Notes: generated by a model not told the origin, from the letters alone. A DNA stretch of 52,448 nt from Woeseia sp. (GCA_013003155.1 JABDKF010000028.1:1-52448); one strand, 5' to 3'; shown: positions 24,603 to 34,801, counted from the stretch's first letter. Translations and numbers: made by a program.

Positions 24603-25192
24603 TTGACGAAGGCTATATTAAGTTTGAACTTGAATGGCGACAGGGCAAACTGCCAGACGCCGATGCCGTCGCGGAACTCAACGAGTGGCGCAAACCCCTG
24701 TATGACGCAGGCCTGATCGGTCAGTACCACGATATTGGCGTGGGCTTTGGCAATATCAGTGTCCGCAGCAACAACGGGCAGTTTGTTATCAGCGGCACGC
24801 AAACGGGTCATCTCGACACGCTTGCCGCCGAGCACTACACAACGGTCACGGCTTACGACACAGCAGCAAACAAAGTGTGCTGCGAAGGCCCTGTTAAAGC
24901 CTCCTCTGAATCCATGACGCACGCGACACTTTACGAACTCAGCAACGAGATCAACGCGGTTGTACACGTGCACAGCGCCAGACTCTGGCGCAAGTTTCTG
25001 GGCAAGCTGCCAACGACGGACTCGACGGTTAGCTACGGCACGCCGGAAATGGCTGAGGCTTTTCGGCGCCTTTATCTTGATACGGTGTTTGCCACGAACG
25101 GCATTGCTGTTATGGCCGGTCACGATGATGGCATCATTGCGATCGGGCGCAACATGCGGGAAGCGGCGCAGCGTATACTAGGTCCTTCATAG
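24599..25192 (+). CDS. Class II aldolase/adducin-family protein, MTA-recycling partner of MtnA
   Basis: 197 residues. The class II aldolase fold is shown by GNISVR (51-56), the SSESMTH segment with E104, and the zinc histidines H123-V-H125 and H175 in AGHDDG. Overlap with mtnA makes methylthioribulose-1-phosphate the likely substrate. It could be the dehydratase MtnB or an aldolase of the DHAP-shunt type that cleaves the sugar phosphate. No mtnC, mtnD, mtnK or mtnP lies near, so the sequence cannot settle which. Confidence 0.82.
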   Translation: MIDEGYIKFELEWRQGKLPDADAVAELNEWRKPLYDAGLIGQYHDIGVGFGNISVRSNNGQFVISGTQTGHLDTLAAEHYTTVTAYDTAANKVCCEGPVKASSESMTHATLYELSNEINAVVHVHSARLWRKFLGKLPTTDSTVSYGTPEMAEAFRRLYLDTVFATNGIAVMAGHDDGIIAIGRNMREAAQRILGPS

Positions 25193-25221
25193 CCCGGGTA
25201 AGCATCGCGCAGGAGTGACCT

Positions 25222-26208
25222 ATGACTCTCCGAATTTTTTTATTAGCAAGCTTCTTATTGTCGAGCCACAACGCCAGCGCCGAATACAGAACCGTTGTAA
25301 TTGACGAATGGCTGGTGCCCTGGGAGGACACGCGACCACGTGATCCTTATGTCGATCAGAGCGGTCGCGTCTGGTTTGTTGGGCAGAAAGGAGATTACGC
25401 CGCGAATCTGATTCCGGAAACCGGAGAGTTTGCCCGCTACGATTTGGAACCCGGCACCGGACCCCATAATCTCATTGTCAATCAGGAAGGCATGGTCTGG
25501 TATGCCGGCAATCGCAACAGGCACATCGGATTATTGAACCCCCAAAATGGTGCGATAAAACGCATCGACATGCCCGATGGCAAGGCCCGTGACCCGCATA
25601 CGCTGGTTTTTGATTCACACGGTGACATCTGGTTTACGGCACAGCACGACAACTACATTGGCAAGCTTGAAGTAGAAAGCGGCAAGGTCAGCCTCCTGGA
25701 AGTGCCCATCCGCAGAGCACGGCCGTACGGTATTGTCGTCAACTCCGACGATCAACCCTGGGCCGTCGCGTTTGGCAGCAATCACCTGTTGCGCGTGGAT
25801 CCAGATTCAATGGCGATGACCAGCATCGCGTTACCGGACAAGAAAGCACGACCTCGGCGATTGGTTACAACGACGGACGGCAGCGTTTGGTGGGTTGACT
25901 ATGCGCTGGGACGACTCGGAAAGTATGCTCCGGACAACGGCAGTTTTGTGCAATGGGACTTGCCGGGCGGTACTGGCAGCAGGCCCTACGGTATGGCCGT
26001 CGATCGTTTTGATCGGATCTGGTTGGTGGAAACAGGGTCGAATCCAAACCGCCTCGTGGGATTCGACACCCGGTCGAACGAAGTTTTCTCGGTCACCGAT
26101 ATTCCGAGTGGCGGCGGCTCGGTGCGTCACATGAGTTACTTCGAACCCGCGGGTGAGATCTGGTTTGGCACTGATACGAATTACGTCGGCCGCGCTGACG
26201 TTCACTAG
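25222..26208 (+). CDS. Secreted Vgb/SMP-30-like beta-propeller
   Basis: 328 residues. A signal peptide (about 1-20, ending ASA) leads a beta-propeller of repeated units containing DPYVDQSGRVWFV, GPHNLIVNQEGMVWY and DPHTLVFDSHGDIWF. This pattern is shared with virginiamycin B (streptogramin) lyase. Exported environmental homologues are usually not antibiotic lyases, so an esterase, lactonase or binding role is as likely. It starts 29 bp after the aldolase gene and may belong to the same transcript. Confidence 0.85.
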   Translation: MTLRIFLLASFLLSSHNASAEYRTVVIDEWLVPWEDTRPRDPYVDQSGRVWFVGQKGDYAANLIPETGEFARYDLEPGTGPHNLIVNQEGMVWYAGNRNRHIGLLNPQNGAIKRIDMPDGKARDPHTLVFDSHGDIWFTAQHDNYIGKLEVESGKVSLLEVPIRRARPYGIVVNSDDQPWAVAFGSNHLLRVDPDSMAMTSIALPDKKARPRRLVTTTDGSVWWVDYALGRLGKYAPDNGSFVQWDLPGGTGSRPYGMAVDRFDRIWLVETGSNPNRLVGFDTRSNEVFSVTDIPSGGGSVRHMSYFEPAGEIWFGTDTNYVGRADVH

Positions 26209-26246
26209 CACGGGGCCTGCCGGCAAGCAGGCGACGGTTTCGCCCG

Positions 26247-26663
26247 CTAGGGTTGCGTCGATGCTGTTGCTGGCAGCGCGTTCAGACGAAAGCGAAAGGT
26301 TCTGCAGGTCAGCGCCGTCGCCAGCACCTGATTAGGTGCGAGCGGCTCGAAGCTCGACGCACGAATGGCGCGCAACGCCGCGCGTTTGAAAATGGGATGC
26401 GTTGCTGAACGTAATCGCGCTCGGCGGATGCGCCCGTCACTGCTTATCCGGAAACAAACGGTTGCATCACCTTCGATACGATCGCGACGCGCAATCCGCG
26501 GATACCGGGGAAAAGTAGTGATCAAGGGCGTGCGGTCGGTGGAAGTATCCAGGATGTACGGGTTCGTAACGACTACATCGTCGGCCAGCGCCGTCGGCAC
26601 CATCAAAAGCATCACAATTGTCGCAGCAATCAGATACAGCAGATTGTGCTTACTGATTCGCAT
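26247..26663 (-). CDS. Secreted protein with a TonB C-terminal domain
   Basis: 138 residues. An N-terminal hydrophobic segment (about 9-27, ending ALA) can serve as signal peptide or anchor. The rest is a TonB-like C-terminal domain: PRYPRIARRDRIEGDATVCF, then GRIRRARLRSAT and AALRAIRASSFEPL. The Pro-rich spacer of real TonB is missing and no ExbB/ExbD lies near, so it cannot span the periplasm as TonB does. It overlaps the upstream TPR gene by 14 bp. A cysteine pair may form a disulfide. Confidence 0.8.
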   Translation of the reverse strand: MRISKHNLLYLIAATIVMLLMVPTALADDVVVTNPYILDTSTDRTPLITTFPRYPRIARRDRIEGDATVCFRISSDGRIRRARLRSATHPIFKRAALRAIRASSFEPLAPNQVLATALTCRTFRFRLNALPATASTQP

Positions 26664-27183
26664 TGCTCTTTGACGAATCGCTGTCATCCACCGTAACTTC
26701 AGCCGCCACCGGGTACACCGCATCCATGTACATGGCGCGCGCCACTTTCAGCGTGTGGGCACCGGGGCGCAGTTCTTCACCGCGCAACAAGTCCTGCTCC
26801 GCTTTCGCGTACTGCCCGGTCTTTATGTAGATTACGGCGCGATTGTTGTAAGCCCGCCAGTTGTCGCCGTTGCGCGCAATTAACAACTCACAATACTTAA
26901 TTGCTTCGACAAACTTTTCCAGCAATATATAGCCTGCGCACAAATTCGAGAGGGCCGCTTCTTCTTCGCGCGGACCCCGGGCGACCTTCAGCGCGTCCAG
27001 CGTAAGCCTGACGCCTTTCTCTCCGTCACCCATCAGCAGTGCATTGGCGCCATCCTGCAAATCTGGGTTGCTCGTGCCGATCACGGTTTTTGGGCCCATG
27101 TCGTTCTTCATACGATCGGCGCCCTGCGCCCAACAGGCAGGTGCGAAAAATGTGAACAAAAGCAATGCTACAGCGCGGCGCAT
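26650..27183 (-). CDS. Secreted TPR-repeat protein
   Basis: 177 residues. A signal peptide (about 1-19, ending CWAQG) precedes two to three tetratricopeptide-like repeats (about 45-150; NWRAYNNRAVIYIKTGQYAKA is typical). It should be a periplasmic protein-protein adaptor. AGAGAG precedes the ATG at 27181-27183; a longer frame lacks a signal peptide. Its 3' end overlaps the TonB-domain gene, so both are probably made together. Confidence 0.82.
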   Translation of the reverse strand: MRRAVALLLFTFFAPACWAQGADRMKNDMGPKTVIGTSNPDLQDGANALLMGDGEKGVRLTLDALKVARGPREEEAALSNLCAGYILLEKFVEAIKYCELLIARNGDNWRAYNNRAVIYIKTGQYAKAEQDLLRGEELRPGAHTLKVARAMYMDAVYPVAAEVTVDDSDSSKSNANQ

Positions 27184-27373
27184 GTGACTCTCTCTACGTT
27201 TCCGATACTCACTCGCGCATTGCCGTTCGCGCGTGTTGGGCATCCATTTTGGCGGCATTTCATAGTGCGATGCAGGAGGCCGTCTGTCCGGCCCCCGAGC
27301 GGTCCCGCCATACCGGCCACTCTACTGTCTATGACTGCACGAACAGGAAAAAATTCAACCGGGAGCTGCGACT

Positions 27374-27802
27374 TTAGCCGCTGATATACTGGCCCAGCTG
27401 CTCGATCTCAGCCTGCTGGTCCGCAATGATCGCCTTGACGAGGTCACCGATCGAAATGATGCCGGTTACCTTGCCATCGTCGACCACCGGCAGATGCCGA
27501 ACCCGGCCCTCTGTCACCATGCTCATGCACTCCTGAATCGTACTCCCGCTGCTGGCGACCGCAGGGTCCTGACGCATGATGGCGCTAACCGGTATGTCAT
27601 CCGATGCAAGGCCTTTCAGGATCACTTTGCGGGCATAGTCGCGTTCGCTGACCATGCCCTGTAGTTTTTCACCGTCAAGTATGACCAGTGCGCCGATGGA
27701 TTTTTCCGCCATGAGTCTGACGGCATCGAGTACCGTGGCATCCGGCGAAATCGTCGTAACTTCTCGGCCTTTTACGTCGAGGAGGTGCTGGACAAGCTTC
27801 AT
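27374..27802 (-). CDS. CBS-domain pair protein
   Basis: 142 residues containing two CBS domains (about 14-65 and 75-132), with the linking phrases GALVILDGEKLQGMVSERD and HLPVVDDGKVTGIISIGD. Such proteins bind adenine nucleotides and act as energy sensors, but have no catalytic part of their own. AGGGG ahead of the ATG supports the start. It stands alone; the nearest gene on the same strand is 230 bp upstream. Confidence 0.9.
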   Translation of the reverse strand: MKLVQHLLDVKGREVTTISPDATVLDAVRLMAEKSIGALVILDGEKLQGMVSERDYARKVILKGLASDDIPVSAIMRQDPAVASSGSTIQECMSMVTEGRVRHLPVVDDGKVTGIISIGDLVKAIIADQQAEIEQLGQYISG

Positions 27803-28032
27803 CTATAGACCCCTGTAAATTTTCTGGACACCCAGACTGCGGTTTGACGGTACCTGGAAGGCGCATCCGATCTGAAGCGCCTGACCGCGAGTCCACCGCA
27901 ACACCGGGCTGCTGATGAGGCCAGTATACGACTGTGCGTGGCCAGAAAGCACCCTTGCTAACCGGCAGCGGGGTCCTGCCAATCAGGCCTCCGCGGTGAT
28001 GCGGCGTTGCAACAGCACGGCCGCATCGTTGC

Positions 28033-28992
28033 CTAGAGGATTTTTTTCAGGCTCTCGCGGCTGATGTTGGCACCGCAGACGATAACCACGACGCTCTTGC
28101 CGCGCAGCTCGGTCGCCTTCTTGCGCAGGCCAGCCAGCGCCACGCCGGCCGCGCCTTCCAGCAACATGTGGTGGGCATCGATAAAATCCCGCATTGCTGC
28201 AGCGATTTGCTCTTCAGATATCAAGACAAACTGACTGACCAGCTGTTGACACAACTCGAACGTGATGGCGCCCGGCTCAATGCCGCCCGCCGTACCATCT
28301 GACAGGGTCGGCGCACTTGGCAGGTCAAGTATTTTGCCATTTTGTATCGACTCCGCCATCACTGCCGAGGCGACCGGTTGGCAGGCGATAATTTGGAGAT
28401 TCGGGTAGGCGGAACGCAAAAACGCACCAGCCCCGCTGACGAGACCGCCGCCACCTACCGCAACGACGAGGGCATCCACTTTGTTTAACTGGCGAGCAAT
28501 TTCTACGCCGCAGGAACCTTGCCCGGCGATGACGGCAGCGTCATTGTAAGGCGACAGGTAATGCATGCCTTTCGCATGAGCGTATTCACGTGCATGCAGT
28601 TCCGTGTCGAGCCCATCGTGCCCGAAGAATTCCACGGTGACACCTGCGCGGCGAATAGCTTCGACTTTTACGCTTGATGTCTGTTCGGGCACGAAGATCA
28701 TGCCTGCAACCTTGAGTTGCGCCATTGCCCAGGCAACAGCCGCTCCGTGGTTACCGCTAGAGGCAGCGACGGCGCCCTGGCCGCGCTGGTCAGCGGTCAG
28801 TGAGAGCAACTTGTTGAAGGCGCCACGCAATTTGAAAGATCCGGTTAACTGCAGGTTCTCCAGTTTCAGCCATACATTGGCTCCCGTCTGCTCACTGAAA
28901 TAGGGCGAGTGCTCCAGTGGCGTCTGGCGAATATAGGGAGATATGCGGTTGGCAGCGAGGACCGCATCCGCAGGCAGGCGATCAAGATTCAT
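28033..28992 (-). CDS. Threonine/serine dehydratase (PLP fold II)
   Basis: 319 residues without a regulatory ACT domain. The PLP lysine is K54 in TGSFKLRGA, the substrate loop SSGNHG lies at 79-83, the phosphate-binding GGGGL at 180-184 and the C-terminal CGANIS near the end. It deaminates threonine or serine, or acts as a serine racemase; these cannot be separated here. It starts 41 bp after tamB ends on the same strand. Confidence 0.87.
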   Translation of the reverse strand: MNLDRLPADAVLAANRISPYIRQTPLEHSPYFSEQTGANVWLKLENLQLTGSFKLRGAFNKLLSLTADQRGQGAVAASSGNHGAAVAWAMAQLKVAGMIFVPEQTSSVKVEAIRRAGVTVEFFGHDGLDTELHAREYAHAKGMHYLSPYNDAAVIAGQGSCGVEIARQLNKVDALVVAVGGGGLVSGAGAFLRSAYPNLQIIACQPVASAVMAESIQNGKILDLPSAPTLSDGTAGGIEPGAITFELCQQLVSQFVLISEEQIAAAMRDFIDAHHMLLEGAAGVALAGLRKKATELRGKSVVVIVCGANISRESLKKIL

Positions 28993-29033
28993 CGCGCTAC
29001 TGTACCGCAGCAGACGCGCGAACGGCAGCGGCG

Positions 29034-32000
29034 TTAACGCTCGATGGTGTAGCTGATATCAACACCTGCTGCCTGTCTGCCTGACGTCGCCTTGATGCCG
29101 AAACCCTTTGTAAGGTCATAGCGCACGCTGATGACGTTTTCGCGATCAAACAGTCCAATGCCGTAACTTGCATAGAGTTTCGGCGCAATGTACGTACCAA
29201 CATCTAGGGCACCGACCCCCTGGTCATAGTTGAAGTCGCTGCCGGTCGCGAGCAAGGTCAACGCGCGATCCGGCGAGGTAGTGGGCGTCGTGTAGACCTC
29301 AAGTTTCGGGCGCTGCGCGGTACCGCTGACGAAAACGCCCGCGCGGCGCACCTGTGAATTGCCGAAAATTTCGCGCTCTGCGCGAATCCGCAGCTGCGGA
29401 TTGCTGGCAGGTGCGTTGGCGTAGCGGATCGTGCCCTCTGTTATCTCAAGGAGCTGGCCGTATGCTTCGAATTTGCCGCTAACAGCAAAGTTGCCGGTGG
29501 CTGACGGAAGCGCCGGGCCTTCCCATTGATAGGTCGTCTTACCGCGAACGCGCGCTTCCGCGACGTCAAGATCTATCGCAACGTCATCGCCCAGCTCGAG
29601 CGCTATGCTCCCACCGAAATTCAACGGCGACGCCGGTTCTTCGCTGGCGGCGCTGACGGGCTGCACCGGCCCAACGTACACCACATCTTCGCTCTCGCTG
29701 ACACCGCTGTTAATGAACGCAATGGACGCGACGCGCGCCGTCGGCACGACGACTTGACCATTAATCTGAATGTCATTGCCGCGGATACCCAGCTCTATCT
29801 CGGGATTTATAACGACCCGCAAATCAGGCAAGTCAACGATGGACAGATTTTCACCCGCCAAAGACACCTCAAAACCGCCGCTGAGGCCTTGCAGGTAATC
29901 GGCACTGCTGCTGATGCGCCCGCTGCCTTCGCCCGCATCGAATGTGGATGTGAGTTCTACACGGTTGCCCGCAAGCACTTTGCTGCTTAGCTGGATATTT
30001 TCGAGGCTCAGTCCGAGCGGCTCGTACATTACACGGCCGTCGCGGACGGCAAGACCGCCAGCGAAATTCGGCGTGCCTAGCGTGCCGTCTATACTGATAT
30101 CCGCGTCCAGACTGCCGCCCGCTTCCTTGATCTGCGGCAGAATGCGAGCGCCGACGCCAAGATCGCGCACAACGGCCGTCAGGTTTCCTTTGATCGGGCT
30201 TGCCTGTCCCTGAGCGACATCGGCGACCCGAAACTCACCTGCAATTTCAGCGGCGTCCGAAAACGGCAGACTCACTTCACCCGCCAATAGCTGGCCGTCC
30301 TGCAACTCAAACGACACGAAGCCTGCGCGCGTCCTCAGCGTGAGACTATCGTCAATAACATTCAGTATCTGGCCCGGTGTAATGTCGATACGCCCTGTAC
30401 CGGAGGGCCGGCCGCGCGGCCCGGTTGCCACCTCCATCGTCCCGCTAAGCACCTGGTCAAACTTTAGATTCGTACTGGTGAAAGAGCGCAGCAAATCGAG
30501 CGGGAGTTCCGTAAGCGCGAAGCTCGCCCGGTATTGCTCGGGAGACAAGAGTTGGCCACTCAGACAGAGCTCTCCACCCCCGCTGACGTCAATACAACTT
30601 TGACCGAGCATTGCCGAGTTTTGTCCGATCTCCAGCGCTGCGCTATCACGCAGCGCCAGAACAAGATCGTCGCGACCTTGAAACTGCAGATTCTCGATAT
30701 CCCCCCGCCACATCGTGGCTTCGAGTGGCTGCGATTCATCGACGCCGCCCTGCAATGCCAAATTTAATGATCCGTCCTCCCTTTGCATCCCGAACTCAAG
30801 CTGATGCGCCGCCGGCGCACCGCGTAACGCCAGTGTTGCGGCATTCATTGCATAATTTGCGACAACGAGTTCTTGCGCCTCGATCAAAAGTGCAAACGGC
30901 TCGCCAGTGGCGTCAGACTCATTGCGGATAGCCAGCTGCGCCGCATGGAACTGCTCGTAGCCGAGGTCCTCGCCGGTCATCGTCACGGACAGTAGCGGCC
31001 ATTCATCGCCGGCCTTTAGAACGCCGTCCGCCTGCACGCTGCCAACGGCGCCTGGTACCAGGTCGGTCAGCGACGCACTTGCCAGCGAAAAAGTAACACC
31101 GTCTGAATCTTGCCAATCCCCGTCAAGCTGCAAGCGTGAAGAGTTGGACTGAATTTGCAAATTGTTGAAACGCAGCATGTCGGTCGTCAACCGCATACGT
31201 CCGCTGGCTGACACCTCGCGGCCGCGCACGTCGCCCGTTAAGGCGGCAATATTTACATCTAGCTCGAATGGCTCCAGTACGCCGCTGGCAGTGAAATTTG
31301 CGCTTACCTGCCCTGGCCATGCGGGCACCAGCGGCGTAATGCGTGTATCGGTTGACGCAAGCTCGGCTGACCAGCGTCCGCCTGCGCGTCTGTCGAAAAC
31401 CAGCTGGCCAACGACATGACCGCCCAGCACCGCGCTGTCTTTGATAGCGATAGCCAGTGAATCGAGATCGCCCTCGCCCTCAATCTCAAAACGCCCCTCC
31501 GGCAAGTCCCTGGCGCCAAGCGCAACCTGACCTTGCAGCGTCCAGTCATTGGTTTTTCCTTGCAGGTTTAGCGTCGCCGTCTGACTGTCAATCTCGGCGC
31601 TCGCGGGAGGCAGCGGCCACTGAAGGTCTTGCCAGGTCAGGTCAATGTCGAGATTACCGTCGAGCGTATTGACGTTGCCGGTGCCGGCTATGGTTGCATC
31701 ACTGTCGCTGTGAACGACCTCGAGACGGTCAACTTCGAGTCGTCCATCGAGATAACTAAACTCGGACAGCCCGCTGACGAACTGTGCTTCAGGCCACGTG
31801 GGCAACCAGCGCTGAGGGTCGAAGCGCTGCACCGTGAGCAATGCCGAGGCCGCAAACTTTCCTCCCCAGGAAATCGCGCCCGTCGCAGTTGCGTCGATGT
31901 CGCTCGATGACAGCACCAGTTGCTCGACAGTTAGCGACTGCAAATCGCCCGAGACCGTCGCGGTAACCTCAACGGGCGCTGCAAGCTCAGTGTTCACCTG

Positions 32001-32894
32001 CGTGTCGAGTTGTGCTGCGTAGTCATCAAAGTTTCCTGATAGCCGCAGGACAAGATCGGTCAGGTGCAGCCCCGAATCCGAAGTTTCCCGCGGCAAATCG
32101 AAGCGGCCGGACTCTATCAGCAAGTTGAGGTTTGCATTGCCGGGCACGTCGGTTATTTGTCCGCTGACCTTGAGTGCCGGCTCAGCACCGTTAACTGCCA
32201 CGATAAGCTTTTGCAAATTGCCGGCAAGTTGCACTCGCAGAGTTGCAGGGAGCCACGCAATGCGCGCGGCATTGCTATTGACCTCGCTTGCCACGCTAAG
32301 TTTGTATGGCTCTTCGAGTGCGAGGCTCGCAGCACCGGTTACGCGCATGTCCTGGCTCGAATACCTCAAACGGTCGATTGTCAGCGATTCATCCCACGTC
32401 GCAACAAATGTAAGGGAGTCAAACGCCAAAATCTCTGCACCTTCTGGCGCCAGCAACACGACGTTTTCCAGCAGCACGTCGTCCACACTCAGCCCGATTG
32501 GCAATTGCAACGACGACAGCACGTCGTCGATGTTTGCCGCACCTGTCTCGCCTTCGTCACCGGTCGCAAGCAGCTGCACATTGACACCGTCCGCGTGCAG
32601 GCTGGTCACTTCAAGGGTCCAACCCCACCAATCAGGATCCAGCGCCAGTGACAATGTACTGGCGCGCACATCCACACTGCTGTCGCGGTAGTAAACTTCT
32701 TGCAAGACGATGCCCTGCCGCAGGTTGCCGCTCAATGATGCTGCTGAAATGGTGTCGGGTAACGCGTTGACGGCGCGCGCCCACAGCCACGCGGCGCCCG
32801 CATCAGTCCGCAGCAACCAAAACGTCAGCGCAACGACGCAGATTACTAACGCAGCGGCCGTGATCGACAGGTAGCGCAACGCAGGCTTTATCAC
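29034..32894 (-). CDS. tamB: TamB translocation/assembly module protein
   Basis: 1286 residues, a little larger than E. coli TamB (1259). An N-terminal helix (about 8-28) anchors it in the inner membrane. A long beta-rich region, made of repetitive strands, spans the periplasm, and the last third is the DUF490 domain ending in DISYTIER. It moves lipids or outer membrane proteins together with TamA. The start is GTG overlapping the tamA stop (GTGA), so translation is coupled. Confidence 0.96.
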   Translation of the reverse strand: MIKPALRYLSITAAALVICVVALTFWLLRTDAGAAWLWARAVNALPDTISAASLSGNLRQGIVLQEVYYRDSSVDVRASTLSLALDPDWWGWTLEVTSLHADGVNVQLLATGDEGETGAANIDDVLSSLQLPIGLSVDDVLLENVVLLAPEGAEILAFDSLTFVATWDESLTIDRLRYSSQDMRVTGAASLALEEPYKLSVASEVNSNAARIAWLPATLRVQLAGNLQKLIVAVNGAEPALKVSGQITDVPGNANLNLLIESGRFDLPRETSDSGLHLTDLVLRLSGNFDDYAAQLDTQVNTELAAPVEVTATVSGDLQSLTVEQLVLSSSDIDATATGAISWGGKFAASALLTVQRFDPQRWLPTWPEAQFVSGLSEFSYLDGRLEVDRLEVVHSDSDATIAGTGNVNTLDGNLDIDLTWQDLQWPLPPASAEIDSQTATLNLQGKTNDWTLQGQVALGARDLPEGRFEIEGEGDLDSLAIAIKDSAVLGGHVVGQLVFDRRAGGRWSAELASTDTRITPLVPAWPGQVSANFTASGVLEPFELDVNIAALTGDVRGREVSASGRMRLTTDMLRFNNLQIQSNSSRLQLDGDWQDSDGVTFSLASASLTDLVPGAVGSVQADGVLKAGDEWPLLSVTMTGEDLGYEQFHAAQLAIRNESDATGEPFALLIEAQELVVANYAMNAATLALRGAPAAHQLEFGMQREDGSLNLALQGGVDESQPLEATMWRGDIENLQFQGRDDLVLALRDSAALEIGQNSAMLGQSCIDVSGGGELCLSGQLLSPEQYRASFALTELPLDLLRSFTSTNLKFDQVLSGTMEVATGPRGRPSGTGRIDITPGQILNVIDDSLTLRTRAGFVSFELQDGQLLAGEVSLPFSDAAEIAGEFRVADVAQGQASPIKGNLTAVVRDLGVGARILPQIKEAGGSLDADISIDGTLGTPNFAGGLAVRDGRVMYEPLGLSLENIQLSSKVLAGNRVELTSTFDAGEGSGRISSSADYLQGLSGGFEVSLAGENLSIVDLPDLRVVINPEIELGIRGNDIQINGQVVVPTARVASIAFINSGVSESEDVVYVGPVQPVSAASEEPASPLNFGGSIALELGDDVAIDLDVAEARVRGKTTYQWEGPALPSATGNFAVSGKFEAYGQLLEITEGTIRYANAPASNPQLRIRAEREIFGNSQVRRAGVFVSGTAQRPKLEVYTTPTTSPDRALTLLATGSDFNYDQGVGALDVGTYIAPKLYASYGIGLFDRENVISVRYDLTKGFGIKATSGRQAAGVDISYTIER

Positions 32895-34801
32895 AGCAGC
32901 GGCGACCCCATCGTGAAATGAATGCTCCAGGGCTTGCCTTCGATATCCAGGCCTCTCGCGAAATCGACCCGCACGGCGCCGGCAATCGAATACCAGCGCA
33001 CGCCAAAACCAACGCCCTTGCGCAGCTCAGCCGTATCCCAGTCGTTGAATGCGTTGCCGATATCTGCAAAGCCGGCGATCGACCAACGCTCCGCAACTTT
33101 CATTTCTATCTCGGCACTGCCGGTAACAATGTTGTTGGAACCAATATCATTGTCGCTAAGGCCATCAAAGTCGTAGCCGCGCACGCTGGACCCGCCGCCA
33201 GCCTTGAAACGATAGGTATCCGGCAGCTCCGTTACAGACAGACTGAAGGGCTCGTCGGCGATACTTCCTGACAGTTTTTTGACGTCGGCATTGCTGTACC
33301 CGACTTCCGCGCGCAGCAAGAATTTGAAGCGCTCGCCGATCAGGTAGCCGCGCCGGCTCGATAGATAAATCTGCGAAAAGTCGCGCGCCGAACCCCAGGC
33401 ACTATTGGCGGTTAAAATCCTGGCCTGTTCATGGTGTCCTTCAGTTGCAAATCCCTGCCCCCGCACCGTCGGCCAATCCCACTCGATTCCTAACGCGATG
33501 GTGTTGACGGTGTCCTTAAAAATTCCGGCAAAGCGTGGATCCTGTGAAGCGGCGAGGACGCCAGGATCCGCGTCGGCGCCCGGCTGATAGTCAAAAGTTC
33601 CGCGCACCAGCTCGACAAACACTGTCTCGAATATTTGCTGAAAGCCCTGCTTACGATCTCGTATTTGCAGCCGGCCAATGCGTGCCTCGATATCGTCCAC
33701 CTGGCCATTCGCGAGCTGGACGAAGCTCTCGTCAAACGCATTGCGTTTGAACTCAAGATCCTGGTTCTCCGATCGCAGGCTGGCAGAAGCAACCCAATAT
33801 TGCCGCTTGGCGGTTTTGCGGGGAACGCGGTAATCCGCACGAATCGAGGTCTCGTCGTCAAACTCCCGGTAACCGGTGCCGAGATCAATTCGGTCACCGC
33901 GCCGTGACAATCGATGACGGCTCCACAAACCCTGCAGGCGGATACCGGTGTCAGTACCAAACCCCAGCGTTCCCTGGTAGGTGTCCCGCCTGTCGCTTTG
34001 CAGTACCGCCTGCAGATCTACAACGGGCGGCGAATCTTTGAGCTGCCGATCCTCGCGAACTTCGATATCCGAGAAATAGCCAGTGCGCCACAAGTCCAGT
34101 CGAAATTGTTCCAGCAATTCCGCACTGTAGGCTTTGCCGGGATAAAAGCGCGGGACATTATCCAACACCCAGGGGTGCAGGATATCCTGCTGATATTCGA
34201 TTTCGCCGAAAAAAGCTTGCGGTCCGGTATCTAGCGTGAGCGTCAACGCCGCCGTGTTGGCCGCCAGGTCGATGGCAATCCGTTGTTCAACAAATTTTGA
34301 CGAAAGGAATCCTTGCGCTTCGGCCACTGCCAGCGCCGCCTTTTTTTGTTCCTCCCAGCTTAACTGGTTGAGCACTGCGCCTTTCTGTAGCGGCCAGCCG
34401 CGGCGCCAGGTGCGTAATTCGCCGTTGTCAGCTCCCGCACCTGTGACGCTGATGTTTGCTTCCGCAACGCTGAGCGGTGGTCCTGACTGAATTTGCAGAC
34501 GCATCTCCCAGGTCTCGTCGCCAACCTCGCGCACGCTGCTCAGGATTTCCGGTTGGTAGTAGCCGTAGGGTTTTAACGCTGCGCGAACCCGCTCTTCCGC
34601 CGTCATGCGCAAATCGTCAAAGCGGCGCGCGGCGAGGCGGCTTGTTTCGGTAAATGCGAAGCTATCGAGGTGCTGCTGAATGTTGCTCAATAGTGGCTCA
34701 TTGACGCCGTTCACCGCATAACGAAGCTCATCCGCGAGCGTGAGCGCCGGCAGTAGCACGGCAAGCACCGTCGGGAGTGCGATCGGCATTTTGAAGTGCA
34801 T
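32891..34801 (-). CDS. tamA: TamA outer membrane Omp85 protein
   Basis: 636 residues with a signal peptide (about 1-22), three POTRA-like domains (about 25-260) and a 16-strand barrel. V540-R-G-Y543 is the lid-lock motif. It forms the outer-membrane half of the TAM machine with TamB. AGG about eight bases ahead of the ATG at 34799-34801 sets the start; a frame open 33 codons earlier has no signal peptide. No regulatory gene adjoins it. Confidence 0.95.
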   Translation of the reverse strand: MHFKMPIALPTVLAVLLPALTLADELRYAVNGVNEPLLSNIQQHLDSFAFTETSRLAARRFDDLRMTAEERVRAALKPYGYYQPEILSSVREVGDETWEMRLQIQSGPPLSVAEANISVTGAGADNGELRTWRRGWPLQKGAVLNQLSWEEQKKAALAVAEAQGFLSSKFVEQRIAIDLAANTAALTLTLDTGPQAFFGEIEYQQDILHPWVLDNVPRFYPGKAYSAELLEQFRLDLWRTGYFSDIEVREDRQLKDSPPVVDLQAVLQSDRRDTYQGTLGFGTDTGIRLQGLWSRHRLSRRGDRIDLGTGYREFDDETSIRADYRVPRKTAKRQYWVASASLRSENQDLEFKRNAFDESFVQLANGQVDDIEARIGRLQIRDRKQGFQQIFETVFVELVRGTFDYQPGADADPGVLAASQDPRFAGIFKDTVNTIALGIEWDWPTVRGQGFATEGHHEQARILTANSAWGSARDFSQIYLSSRRGYLIGERFKFLLRAEVGYSNADVKKLSGSIADEPFSLSVTELPDTYRFKAGGGSSVRGYDFDGLSDNDIGSNNIVTGSAEIEMKVAERWSIAGFADIGNAFNDWDTAELRKGVGFGVRWYSIAGAVRVDFARGLDIEGKPWSIHFTMGSPLL

